From: Marasmius tenuissimus | Taxonomy: Eukaryota > Basidiomycota > Agaricomycetes > Agaricales > Marasmiaceae | Assembly (NCBI GenBank): GCA_029532415.1 | Contig: JAQOTA010000049.1 | Span: 620,001-684,000 of the forward strand | Direction: 5' to 3' | Length of the DNA stretch: 64,000 nucleotides | In this document: positions 46,227 through 56,108 of the stretch, piece after piece | Layout of the letters: every line of letters begins with the position of its first letter | How positions within the stretch are numbered: the stretch's first letter is position 1 | Made by a program: the position numbers and the translations under genes | Notes under the pieces: model-generated | The model's database searches: none | What the model was told of the DNA's origin: nothing | What the model saw: the letters and a program-made list of their open reading frames with translations, nothing else

Positions 46227-47173
46227 ATCCTGTTCCGTTTGCACAATAAATAAAACCAGCGCGCCGACCCGAATATCAGCACGCGCCTATAAGCATATGG
46301 TCAGTATATTCACCTCCTTGAGACCCTTCTGAGTACACACAGGTGATTTTCCAGCTAAGTTGGAAATTTGAGGTCAGCGCGCGGTGTGTGGTCTTCGGCG
46401 CGCATGAGGGCGTTCGAGGCGCTAGAAGTTTGAGTTTGATTAGCATGTCCATTTCAGGCCATTTCTAGGCCCGATATTGACAGGTTCGTCTATACCATAC
46501 CGTCAACACTTCAGATGGCCCGAAAACATAGAAAGCAGTCTACAGTCGACATAATACTGACATGGACGACGTGCACTTTGGATGCAGAATTTGAGAAAAT
46601 TATGAGATCCTTTCCTGTTGTGTGATGGTCTAGACCTTTCTCTGATAAGATGTAGATAATATCTAATGACGTCCACTGTTAGGGAGATCACGCTGAGGCT
46701 CCCGAAATAAACAGATGAGATTTGAAGATGATGTCACGGGACAGATAAGATGAAATGGGGATCTCTGTCCGATATCACCGAGTATACCCGAGGGCCCTCA
46801 AAAGGGTCCAGACTTTCATAAAACATTGTAGAAAAACATAACTTCTTGTCATGTTTTGCCAACTGGCGTCCGTATTTCAGGCCATATATCAACTATAATA
46901 AGCCCAAAATGCTCGATACGATATATATGACTCAATCAAGACTTTGGAAAATGCCGGAAAAGACATCTCTCACTTCTGCGCCTCGAACGCCCTCATGCGC
47001 GCCGAAGACCACACACCGCGCGCTGACCTCAAATTTCCAACTTAGCTGGAAAATCACCTGTGTGTACTCAGAAGGGTCTCAAGGAGGTGAATATACTGAC
47101 CATATGCTTATAGGCGCGTGCTGATATTCGGGTCGGCGCGCTGGTTTTATTTATTGTGCAAACGGAACAGGAT
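46227..47173. mobile_element. 947-bp element with ~205-bp terminal inverted repeats
   Basis: Nearly perfect inverted arms run 46227-46432 and 46970-47173, beginning ATCCTGTTCCGTTTGCACAA. They are flanked by ACAAAACT (46219-46226) and ACAAAACA (47174-47181). The empty paralogous sequence near 11833-11850 (ACATACAAAATCAGTATAC) supports the boundary. The internal part shows no gene. Long arms suggest a foldback or MULE-like element, but MULEs normally give 9-bp duplications, so the class is uncertain. Confidence 0.82.
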
Positions 47174-47213
47174 ACAAAACAGTATACAGAGATGTTACGA
47201 TCTCATACGCGTA

Positions 47214-48741
47214 CTACGCCTCGTCTGCCCGCGTGGAATGAGCGGTGCTACGCTCGGGCACACGAAAACTCATTTGAGAATACGAAGGTATGTCCTCGAC
47301 GCTCGGTGTGAAACTCATACCCAAACGCGCTCTGACGATGATCAGAGTTGGTGCGATTCCCTGGATTGGTGACTGTGAGGATTTGGTCGAGTCAAGAGAA
47401 ATCAGCACGTACAGCTGATAATATCAAGAGCGGGAGTCCGTCTATCGGCCCGATCTCTGTTGTGCCCCTAGTATTAGTTAGAACCAGGTGCATGACTGTC
47501 GCGAATGGATAAATCATTCCAGATTCAAGGCTGTTGCACGTATTTGTCGGTCAAAGAAGTTCCGGGAGAAATGAACACGAATATGATTCCAAATACCGAC
47601 TGATATTTCTTCGCATAAGTCGATTTAGCTCCCAATGACTTCATCGGGCGAATGCCAATCCACCAGATTCGTCCAGCTTCAATCAATCAGTATTCTCATA
47701 GTAATTTTCCACAAATCTCAGTGGAACTCCGGCCTACCAGTCAAACATGTCAGAATCATATTGAGGAATCCACTGGCGATCATTGCACCAAAACCGAACG
47801 AATTTCCTTTGGCCATCATATCACGGGTTTGCTCAGTCTCTTGACCATTATGATAGCCTAGGGCAAGCATAATTATTTCAGTGACCAAGAACACTGTACG
47901 ATCTTCTTTGTGAGCGGTTGACATTGAATATTCAGCTTAAAATCCTACGTGCCATTGACGATGAAGCATGCACCTGCTAGCGAGAATGTCATTCGCTTGG
48001 TATTCCAGAGAAGATGGCACCTGTGTATCTATTAACCCGTGCTCGTGGGATTAGTGAAGCCCAGAGTTTATATTTCACCATTGACGCCAATTTCAGCACT
48101 TACGAGCACGGAATCCGCGAGGATGCTATCATTTGAACAGGATTGAGACATATGCGTGCCGATTATGGCTTCCACTCACTTGACAATGATGAAAGCGGAA
48201 AACCTCAGGATACTGAGATACACAATGAGTGAGATCTGGGAGAGTATACAGCGTTCTTTTCTCACTCGATAACAAGTATGAGGATATCATCCCTGAGGTC
48301 ATGGCTCAAAGTTGAATAGTCTCGTGTCTCGAGGGCCCTGAAGTATACCATCGACTCGTGAAGTATCTTGAACGTCTCCACGACAATTAAGCTCGAAGCC
48401 ACAGAAAACAGGAGGATTGCCCAGATCGCATAGATTCTTTGATGACGGAAGACAGGCCCACGACGCAGGATGTATATGCATAGCCCGAACAACAGGCTGT
48501 ATGTGCCTGATTTAATCGGCCACGTTAGCTCTCTAATTTTGATACGAAAAGGAGACAAAGGCGGACCGTATAGAAAGTACGACGTCTGGTCACAATTTGA
48601 ATGAGATCTTTCAATTACCTCGATGGCCTGCAGAGAACTACGCAAAAAACTCACCAACAGCGTGACCTGAGAGTGAATGACGACGACTTTGGTGCCGAAG
48701 AGAGCCTGATACTCTGAGTTGTGACCTAAATTATTCACCAT
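47214..48741 (-). CDS. 7TM membrane protein, subfamily B, copy B15
   Basis: Right-most 7TM gene. The start at 48741 reads MVNNLGHNSEYQALFGTK. It has a 19-nt exon (TSYFLY), exon 3 with GTYSLLFGLCIYILRRGPVF, 33- and 22-nt exons (ILADSVL), IHRCHLLWNTKRM, NMILTCLT, AGRIWWIGIRPMKSLG, ESGMIYPF and GIAPTLIIVRARLGMSF, ending DEA at 47214. Two splice sites are unusual: a GC donor after the IHRCH exon (47947-47952, GCACGT), and the donor after GRIWW reads AT instead of GT (about 47581). The intron after the 19-nt exon has no stop and could be retained in frame. Functionality is therefore less certain than for B7. Confidence 0.62.
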
Positions 48742-49471
48742 CTGGGGGAATGGTCTGTGGTTGATACTCCTCGGAGGGAAAGAAAAAATTTTGAAAGACC
48801 CCTTCCTCCACTTCTATATATACTACACTCCCGCCATAACACGCATGAACAGACTCTTCGGATGAAATAACATCGATTCACGACGCTGAGCGGAGGTCGT
48901 CGCCAAAACCAAGTTTCAACGCCCACTCGTAGAATTTATGACGACTAGGCCCACAGCAAGGAAGAGGTTCAAGCTCGTGAGAGGTAGAAAGATCACTGTA
49001 GTCAATTTCGAGTTAACTTGGTGTCATGAAGGTATTGGTACTCAGCGCTCAGCACTCGTGAATACTCTCTCCGAGTCTCTCGTGCCGGTGAGAGCGTATC
49101 TGAGCGAACGCCCTCTAGTTCATCACGGGAGTCCCGTGGCATAGTCTATCCCGTCTATCCAGTATGTAAATACCTATGCGACTTCATCAATTCGTCGGCC
49201 GTCCGGAATGATCGTATGTCCTGGATAGAATAGTACACATAAACTTGCTCGCAGATAGCTCAAGTTTCAAGTATTTTGGTGTCGAAACCGGTTTACGGGA
49301 TGAATTCCGTTCTCCACTTTCGCGGGGAAGATCCTGAACTTGATGTTCGAATAAGGCGTAGAAACAGCTGGCTCGGCTATACAAGCTGAAGGCATCAAAG
49401 GCACATTTGAGGTTGAATGGAAATTTTGAATCGAAGTGCACCTCGGATATTTCCCACCACCAGGGTCTACT
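48742..49471. promoter_or_regulatory. Head-to-head promoter region of B15 and TSC10
   Basis: 730 bp between the start codons of two divergent genes. On the minus strand a TATATATAG box lies near 48812-48822, about 75 nt from the B15 start. The TSC10-proximal 200 bp are repeated before the relics. No additional gene is seen. Confidence 0.5.
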
Positions 49472-50793
49472 ATGTTGAGCGTCCTGACCCCTGCTACGCC
49501 AACAATAATCGCTCTCCTTTTATCCTCCATTTTCCTTTTATCCGCAACGATGTGGCCGTTTTCGAAGAAGTGGGATCCACGTGGACAGGTATGTTATTCG
49601 TGATGGTGGTAAAAAACAGAGAGTGACATTGACAAAGCCTCACGTTCTCTTTCCTTCAGCACTGCTACGTTACCGGTGGTTCAGCTGGCCTGGGACTCGC
49701 TCTCGCAGTTCTTTTGGCAAAAAACGGGGCTCATGTGTCAATTGTCGCGAGAGATAAAGAGAAGTTGAAGGCAGCGTTGGAGGAAGTTGAGGTGCGTCTA
49801 TGCTTGATTACCTTCGACTTGTCTAGATCCACTCATTTTCGCCTTGTTGGACGCAGAAAGCTCGTCAGACTTCGGAACAAATCTTCAAATCCTATTCTTT
49901 CTCATTGAGCGACCCTCAAGCTGCTGAAGACGCGCTGAACGCGGCATCCGAACCCCATGGAGGCAAAGCACCCGACGCGGTATTTCTCTGCGCAGGATCA
50001 GCTCAGCTGGGGTACTTTGTCGAACAGACCCCAGAATCATTGAGAAATGGAATGGACAGCTCGTATTGGGTAGCTGCACACTCCGCTTTGGTACGCTCTG
50101 CCTTACTCTCGGCCAGTCGAGGCATCCTGAGAAGACCTAGGTGTATGCGAAACGGATAGTTCAGGAGAAGAAACCCGGAAAGTTGACGTTTGTTTCCTCT
50201 ATTGTGGGGTACATGTCCTTCGTTGGGTACTCCTCATATTCTCCGGCAAAGCATGCCTTGCGAGGTGCGTTGATCGCAATATTTCGGAGACCGCCCACAC
50301 TTTATCTGATCAGCTTTGACTCAGGTCTAGCTGAAACATTGAGATCCGAACTGCTCTTGTACGATTGCTCCGTGCACATATGTTTCCCTGCTACGATATA
50401 CAGCCCCGGTTACATTGAAGAGAACAAGACAAAACCACCCATCACGCTAAAGATAGAAGAAACGGATGAGGGCCAGACGCCTGAACAAGTTGCCATGGGG
50501 TTATTCAAGGGCGTACAAAGGGGATACTTCCATATCACGACCGAACTACTGGGCGATATATTCCGTTCATCAACTCGTGGTGCTACGCCGCGAAACAATC
50601 CGGTGCTTGATGTGGTCTACGGGTTGATGGGAAGTGTGAGTTCATCGTCAACATCATAGTTGGTTGGAAGCGCTGATTTTCTCGTTACCGGCAGATTGCA
50701 CTACCCATATGGCGAAACAGTGTGGATAGAACAATCAAGGGCCATCGAGAAGAGCACGCGAAGTACTTGAAAGACAAGGGAATCCTGAGTTGA
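49472..50793 (+). CDS. TSC10: 3-ketodihydrosphingosine reductase (KDSR), intact copy
   Basis: Short-chain dehydrogenase that reduces 3-ketodihydrosphingosine to dihydrosphingosine with NADPH at the ER, the second step of sphingolipid synthesis. Six exons: 49472-49588, 49660-49791, 49857-50090, 50141-50264, 50325-50635 and 50695-50793, giving 338 residues, the usual family length. Residues 10-27 are an N-terminal membrane anchor. The cofactor motif TGGSAGLGLALA follows at about 43-54. VSSIVGYMSF supplies the catalytic serine and YSSYSPAKHALRG the YxxxK pair, followed by LAETLRSELLLYD. It lies head-to-head with B15. It is the only undamaged one of seven copies, so it probably provides the essential function. 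Confidence 0.9.
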
Positions 50794-51309
50794 TCTACGT
50801 AAGTACATAAGAATTTGATTGTGAATTTGACTAGCCACATTTCTCACGACGGTCTTGCAGTACCTGTACTGTACCTTACATACCCACTGCAGTGAAAGAC
50901 TTCTCCATTTTAGGCGTCTACAGAGGCCGCCTGATTCTGACTCGAACGCGCGACGGTCCCCCGCTCCAGCCTCTCAACGCTCTCCCTCCAGGGTCCCCAT
51001 ATTCCATTTGGTATTGTACATATACTTACTGCGAAGCATGCTCGCTACTCCGCTTTCTTGTTATGCAGACTCAGTCTGGATACGGCATTGCAGGCGTCCC
51101 CTTGGGCGTGTGCCCCCAAAATACGGAATTGTAGTGGATGTGCCGCTATGAAACACCCGCTCATGCTGGCTCGTAGTCTTGTCCCCATATTCTTCTGACC
51201 AGCCGCATCATGCATGACATCGAGGAAAGGTGAGGAAGGGGTATAAAAGGTGAACAAGAAGTGAGCTTGAGTCTGCAGAATCGACTAGACATCCCAAACT
51301 TGAAGCAGT
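50794..51309. other. Intergenic region upstream of the first secreted-protein gene
   Basis: Contains the promoter of the gene at 51310. The last 150 bp resemble 52385-52538. No gene is seen. Confidence 0.5.
51242..51248 (+). promoter_or_regulatory. TATA box of the first secreted-protein gene
   Basis: TATAAAA within GGGGTATAAAAGG, about 62 nt before the ATG. The same motif precedes the second copy. Confidence 0.7.
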
Positions 51310-51657
51310 ATGCAAGTCAAAGCCAACCTTCTCAACCTCATCGTCTTCCTCGGCTTCTCAGCCACCCTCAGTGTCGCTCAGAACAGCTGCACCGCTGTCG
51401 CGTACCTTGGACATACCGGTAACTCCTGCACCAACGCGGAGCTCGGAGACGCTAAACAGAACGGAGCCGGCTTCGGTGCTTGTGAGCTCGTCACGAACGC
51501 TCAGTGCGTCCTGACGGAGCAGAGCGAGGGTGACTGTGCTATTCACCTCTACTCTGACACCAATTGCCAAACACCCATCACCGGAGGGAACACTATCATG
51601 TGTGGCGAGCCATCGCAGAACGTCGATTTCACGTCGTTCCAGATCGAGTGCGCCTAG
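51310..51657 (+). CDS. Secreted cysteine-rich protein, copy 1
   Basis: Single-exon gene for 115 residues. A signal peptide is clear: MQVKANLL, a hydrophobic core, and a likely cut after LSVA (about residue 23). The mature part of about 92 residues has eight cysteines (NSC, NSC, GAC, AQC, GDC, TNC, MCG, ECA), which could form four disulfides, and the core motif GACELVTNAQCVLTEQ. There is no recognised domain. Small secreted cysteine-rich proteins of fungi include effectors and surface proteins, but no role can be assigned. It has a TATA box and is about 92% identical to the copy at 52539. Confidence 0.85.
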   Translation: MQVKANLLNLIVFLGFSATLSVAQNSCTAVAYLGHTGNSCTNAELGDAKQNGAGFGACELVTNAQCVLTEQSEGDCAIHLYSDTNCQTPITGGNTIMCGEPSQNVDFTSFQIECA

Positions 51658-51819
51658 AGCGAAGGTGACTCTTTCTTCCGTGCCCCGCGACGTATAGAGT
51701 GGCTGACAGCATTGATAGGCATCTATAAATGGTGGCCATGAAGTAAATAATCATCCGAATGTAAACACTTAAACATATAACCACAATAACTATGCCATGT
51801 CTGTGCAATGAAATATCCA

Positions 51820-52262
51820 ATTTGAAGAGATTGCCCCATTGTCTGTCAAACCTCCTTCTAGCTACACAATACTCTCTTTCCTCTCCGAGCCAACGGCCTC
51901 TCTGGTCCTTCGGTTGAGCTGTCCCTGCTCACCACGAAATAGCCGAAGGGAGTTTGACATGGCCCCTTCGAGATTCATGCAGTCGCCGCTCCAGATGACT
52001 CGTCCCAAAGTAAGCAAACCCAACAGTTCTGTCGCTCATCGCCGCAGAGATGAGGAACTTGCCCTTCCCGGTCGATCGATTTCGATCGCAAAGACTATTG
52101 AACCCTCGGGTTGTCGAATATCCGCTCGAACAGACTCTCGGAGTTGGAGGAAACGTTCTGGGGTAGAGGCAAATACGTCAAAGCTAAGCCAATCAATCTT
52201 TTCGGCACTACCACGTCCCTGGCTTCCACTCAGCCGTAACGTATGGTGTAGCACGTTACTGT
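51820..52262 (-). pseudogene. Truncated copy of the 5'-nucleotidase C-terminus
   Basis: Aligns with the 3' part of the intact 5'-nucleotidase (about 53060-53560). The minus-strand reading RFLQLRESVRADIRQPEGS matches RFLQLSGMSVRADMQRPEGS of the intact gene. The upstream two-thirds of the gene are absent and the frame drifts. It sits between the two secreted-protein copies, in the place predicted by duplication of a block containing the secreted gene and the end of its neighbour. Confidence 0.8.
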
Positions 52263-52470
52263 AAAGCATCTTCATTCTTTCCCCTTGGTGAAGGCCCAGT
52301 CTGGAGCCGGGGAGCCGCCATTGAATGGCGCGTACTCCCCGAAACGCGGATCTTTTGTAGGTGAGCGCCCCCCAAAAACACATTCATTATTCATGCTGGG
52401 TTGTTGGTCTCGCAGCGTTCTTCAATCAGGCCTTCGTCATGCATTACATCGAGAATGGACGAGGAAAGGG

Positions 52471-52477
52471 TATAAAA
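52471..52477 (+). promoter_or_regulatory. TATA box of the second secreted-protein gene
   Basis: TATAAAA in AGGGTATAAAAGGC, about 62 nt before the ATG, duplicated with the gene. Confidence 0.7.
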
Positions 52478-52538
52478 GGCGAACAGGATGCGAGCTTGAG
52501 TCTGCAGAGTCAACCAGACGTCCCAATCCCAAAGCAAC

Positions 52539-52886
52539 ATGCAAGTGAAAGCCAACCTCCTCAGCCTCATCGTCTTCCTCGGCTTTTCAGCCACCCTCAG
52601 CGTCGCTCAGAACAGCTGCACTGCTGTCGCATATCTAGGACACTCCGGTAACTCTTGCACTGGTGCAGAGCTCGGAGACGCCAAACAGGACGGCAACGGT
52701 TTTGGTGCTTGCGAGCTCGTCACGAACGCTCAGTGCGTCTTGACTGAGCAGAGTGAAGGCGACTGTGCTATTCACCTCTATTCCGACACCAACTGCCAAA
52801 CAGCCATCGGCGGAGGCAACACTATCATGTGTGGCGAGGCGTCTCAGAACGTCGACTTCACGTCGTTCCGGATCGAGTGTGCTTGA
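52539..52886 (+). CDS. Secreted cysteine-rich protein, copy 2
   Basis: 115 residues with the same signal peptide and the same eight cysteines as the copy at 51310. I count nine substitutions between the two proteins, none at a cysteine. They cluster around the GNSCT-AELGDAKQ segment and around the penultimate cysteine (TNCQTAIGGG). It lies 3'-to-3' with the 5'-nucleotidase. It is the probable parent or sister copy of the block duplication. Function unknown. Confidence 0.85.
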   Translation: MQVKANLLSLIVFLGFSATLSVAQNSCTAVAYLGHSGNSCTGAELGDAKQDGNGFGACELVTNAQCVLTEQSEGDCAIHLYSDTNCQTAIGGGNTIMCGEASQNVDFTSFRIECA

Positions 52887-53069
52887 AATAGCAAAGGTGA
52901 TATTTCTTCCATGTTCTCGATGAGCATTCGGGACTAAAGAGTTTGATAGGCATTCATTAGTATCGCGAAGAATACTGTATTCATCTGTCTGTAAACACGT
53001 ACCTATGACACATTTGTACAAGACGATATCTAATCCAAAGAGATTATTCCTTGTTTTCATATGCCCACC

Positions 53070-54979
53070 CTAGTATACGATCCTCTGCTCCAACCTCGGA
53101 CCAACGACTGGTAAATCCAAGTCAGTCGCCTCGGACCGAACAACAATGGCCTCTCTGGCCCTCCTCAACCCGTCGTCTTCCACCGATGCCTGGTCACTCC
53201 GGAACAGCTGAAGGAGGAGCCCGGTGTCCGACATAGCTCCTTCGAAGCTCACTACAGTCACCACTCCAGCTGACTCGTCGTCCCTCATGCAAGTAAACCC
53301 ATCAAATCCGTCTCCAATGAAGGAGGTCATCGCAACAGAGACGGAGAACGCAAACTCGTCCACAGTCGATGAATGAGAGATAGTTCGGCCCCCGAATGGA
53401 TCGTTGAACGTGATTGATAGGACTCTTGAACCTTCCGGTCGCTGCATATCCGCACGAACAGACATCCCAGAAAGCTGGAGAAACCGCCCGTCCGTGCGCA
53501 TCTCACTGAGACTGTTCTCCATCGCCCGGAGGATATTTGAGGCCGGAACACGTTTGACAAGAAGTGCATTATCGAAAGGTAAGATGTCTATCAGGGCGGT
53601 TCGGATGAGATTGGGATTTACGGGGAGTGAGAGGATGATTTCAGACCTATCGCATCTCGAACGGTGAGGACGCCAGCTTCGACAACTCGATCGCATCTGA
53701 TGCCCCCGGAATTGACGAACGCGACTTGGACATCATAGTATGCCTTCACAGCATCCGCGAGCATGTTTCCGAGGTTACTCTCGTAGTTGCGAATTTGGAT
53801 TCCTCGGCCTTCCAACGGACACAAGGTCACGAACAGAGATTGATGTGATACGGATGAAACGCGTTCGTTCACTGATTTTAGGATGGCATATGCGGCGGAA
53901 TCTTCCGGGTGTTGTGGTATTTGGTTGAGATCGGGGATGTGTTCGACTACCTCAACCGAAAGATAAGCTCAAATGAAAGACCGAGTCATGCATGATCTGT
54001 GAGCTTACCATGAACCTTGTGAACGAATGTCTCCTCGCCAGTGCTTGACCGGGAGACTGTAAGCTGTACCGTGCTGTAGGACCGGAAATCCGTTCCAGAT
54101 TTTACGATCCTGATGTCTCCTTCGGCTCGATTGGTATCAATTTGGGTGTAGTTCCCTTCTAGCATGAATTCGTGATCGTGACCTCCAAGAATCAGGTCAA
54201 CCCTTGACATTGAATCGCTGGCGTCAAGGGATGATCGCAGAATTTCAATGTCTTCCGCAAATCGCATATGAGTAACGGCAACGACCAAATCCACGTTCTC
54301 TTGCAGACGCAGTTTCTTCGCAATGCTTCTGGCAGCCTCGGGCGGAGACGAGATGTGTGTGTCTTTAGGCAAATGCTGACAATTTGACGGCCAATCCCTA
54401 TCAGAAAGTTTGGTATCATCACAGAGCAAGAACTAGGGTATGACTCACGAGCCAGCCAACCCGAAGAAGCCAATTCTATACCCGCGACATTCTCTAACCA
54501 CATACTCTTTTGAGGAAGCGAGCAGTCTACCCTCAGCGCGCCCATGGAATGCATTCGACAAGACCCACGGAAACTCGCATTCCATGGATAATTCCACCAG
54601 CCTCTCTTCTCCGTAATCGAAATCTAGTGACAGACCATTGTTATTGAGTCGTTTTCTTGGGATCCGAGAGATAATAGTGCTCTGACCATGATTGCCATAG
54701 CACGCGACGTCGATCTTGAGATGGTTCAACAACGGCACGATATGACCACCTTTGAGGACACTGCCTTCAAGAGAGGGTCCGAGTGCATCTCCACTGAACA
54801 CTGTCAAGGTTTCTGGATCTGCTGACTTTGCATTCCTGAGAGCATGAGAGAATCGAGCGACGAGAGTTGGCTGAGAAACGTGATACTGGATCCTGTGTCA
54901 GTGAAGCAAAGTAGCTTCTTGAAGAAGCACATACGACGTCGTTGAAGTGAATGAATCTTATTTCGTCCTCCTGTACCAT
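53070..54979 (-). CDS. 5'-nucleotidase family metallophosphatase
   Basis: Hydrolyses nucleotides or related phosphoesters. The start MVQEDEIRFIHFNDV is at 54979, with an upstream in-frame ATG at 55042 as an alternative. After the first intron the protein continues YHVSQPTLVARF. Metal-site motifs in order are HFNDVYH, FSGDA, GNHDFDYG, VTHMRFAED and GGHDHEF. The C-terminal domain has NYESNLGNMLADAV, VNSGGIR, DILPFDN and SVRADMQRPEGSR. The GNH|D motif is split by a 63-nt intron (54624-54686). Further introns follow GLAGS, KVHG and VRDAI. There is no signal peptide or GPI site, so a cytosolic form is likely. Length is about 570 residues. Confidence 0.85.
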
Positions 54980-55042
54980 GCTTGCTGTTGAAGAAGTTGT
55001 GTATACTTGAACATGGCCGTATGTGATGGAGTTGTATCTCAC

Positions 55043-55544
55043 GCCTTACCCGTCTCTTGGCCTCTCTTGGCACTCTTTCTTCTTTACCACCAACATCGCC
55101 GCCGCCGATTTTCCGTCGATGATCTACGCTCGGTACTCTCGTCTCTCGTGCTATTGTAATATCCCTGAAGCTGTCAAAGCGATAAATAATCATGTTCAAG
55201 TGTCAAGATCCCGCTCAGGCCCTATAGCTAGAATGCAGCTCAGGCCACATACCATTCTTGTGGCATGAATGTCACGGATTACAAACAAGGGTGCCACTTG
55301 GATGCCACAAGCTAATACAAAGTCCAAGCTGTGCTCCAGTAAGCTCTTTTTCTTGACCCCGACCTTTGACCGCCAATGCCACAAGAAAATGGGCGAATAT
55401 AAAAGCTCTATCACGACGACCCCATCTACCAGTCATAAACTACGAGTAACTTCGCGCCACTCATCAAACTTCGAAACCCAACGTAAGGAGCTCCCTGATT
55501 TCACGCTGGGTGTCCCGACTGAAGAGGTTTTCAGGTTCCTCAAC
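55043..55544. promoter_or_regulatory. Divergent intergenic region with TATA box
   Basis: Lies between the 5'-nucleotidase and the disordered-protein gene. A TATAAAA box on the plus strand (55398-55404) argues that an upstream in-frame ATG at 55269 is not the start of the plus-strand gene. Confidence 0.5.
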
Positions 55545-56108
55545 ATGTCATCTAACACCAACGCCAACACCAACACTGGCACTCAGCCTCAAACGGAGCA
55601 ACTCAAGTCTCCTCGCCCACTCAGACGTATTCCTGCCAGGATGCAGTTGAAGCCCGCTGCCTCTCAGTCCGAGGGATCTTCCACCGAAACAGAACGCCCA
55701 GCTAACGGAGAGCAAACCCTCTACAATCGACCTTTCGATGGGGACGTTTCGGAATCAGATAACAACTCCAACATCAACGACAGCGAATCCCGTGTGTCCT
55801 ACAGCTCCGACAACGAGTCAATAATGTCGTTCTCTACTGACGCCGGTTCGCCTCGCGAGTCCAAGTACCCGCACGTGCAAGGAGCTACATACGAAGAATG
55901 CGGTGGGGCTCCTTTGGAGGACTATGGATACCGGGATGAAGACAGGCCGGTCAACCGCTTTGGGTTCGCTTCGAAGAGGTCGTTCTGCCGGAACTCGTGC
56001 TGCTCTAGAAAGTCTTCCATGTCTTCGATGAGTTCAGTGTGCTCGTCGGCGTACTCTGCCGACCGGTCGGATATGGACGTGGATGAGCCCATGGAGATGT
56101 TAAAGTAG
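55545..56108 (+). CDS. Predicted disordered Ser/Asn-rich protein
   Basis: Open frame of 187 codons from MSSNTNANTNTGTQPQTE, placed downstream of a TATA box. The frame is open further 5' to 55269, but that ATG precedes the TATA box. The protein is low-complexity: Asn/Thr at the N-terminus, an LRRIPARMQLKP basic patch, acidic Ser-rich runs (SESDNNSNINDSES), then a cysteine cluster RSFCRNSCCSRKSS with Ser/Met repeats, ending MDVDEPMEMLK. No domain is recognised. Codon continuity and the promoter support a real gene, but not strongly. Confidence 0.5.
   Translation: MSSNTNANTNTGTQPQTEQLKSPRPLRRIPARMQLKPAASQSEGSSTETERPANGEQTLYNRPFDGDVSESDNNSNINDSESRVSYSSDNESIMSFSTDAGSPRESKYPHVQGATYEECGGAPLEDYGYRDEDRPVNRFGFASKRSFCRNSCCSRKSSMSSMSSVCSSAYSADRSDMDVDEPMEMLK

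Noticed and set aside
67..48741. Calling the 7TM proteins G-protein-coupled receptors
   Set aside because: Seven hydrophobic segments are visible, but none of the named fungal GPCR class motifs is recognised, so function is left open.
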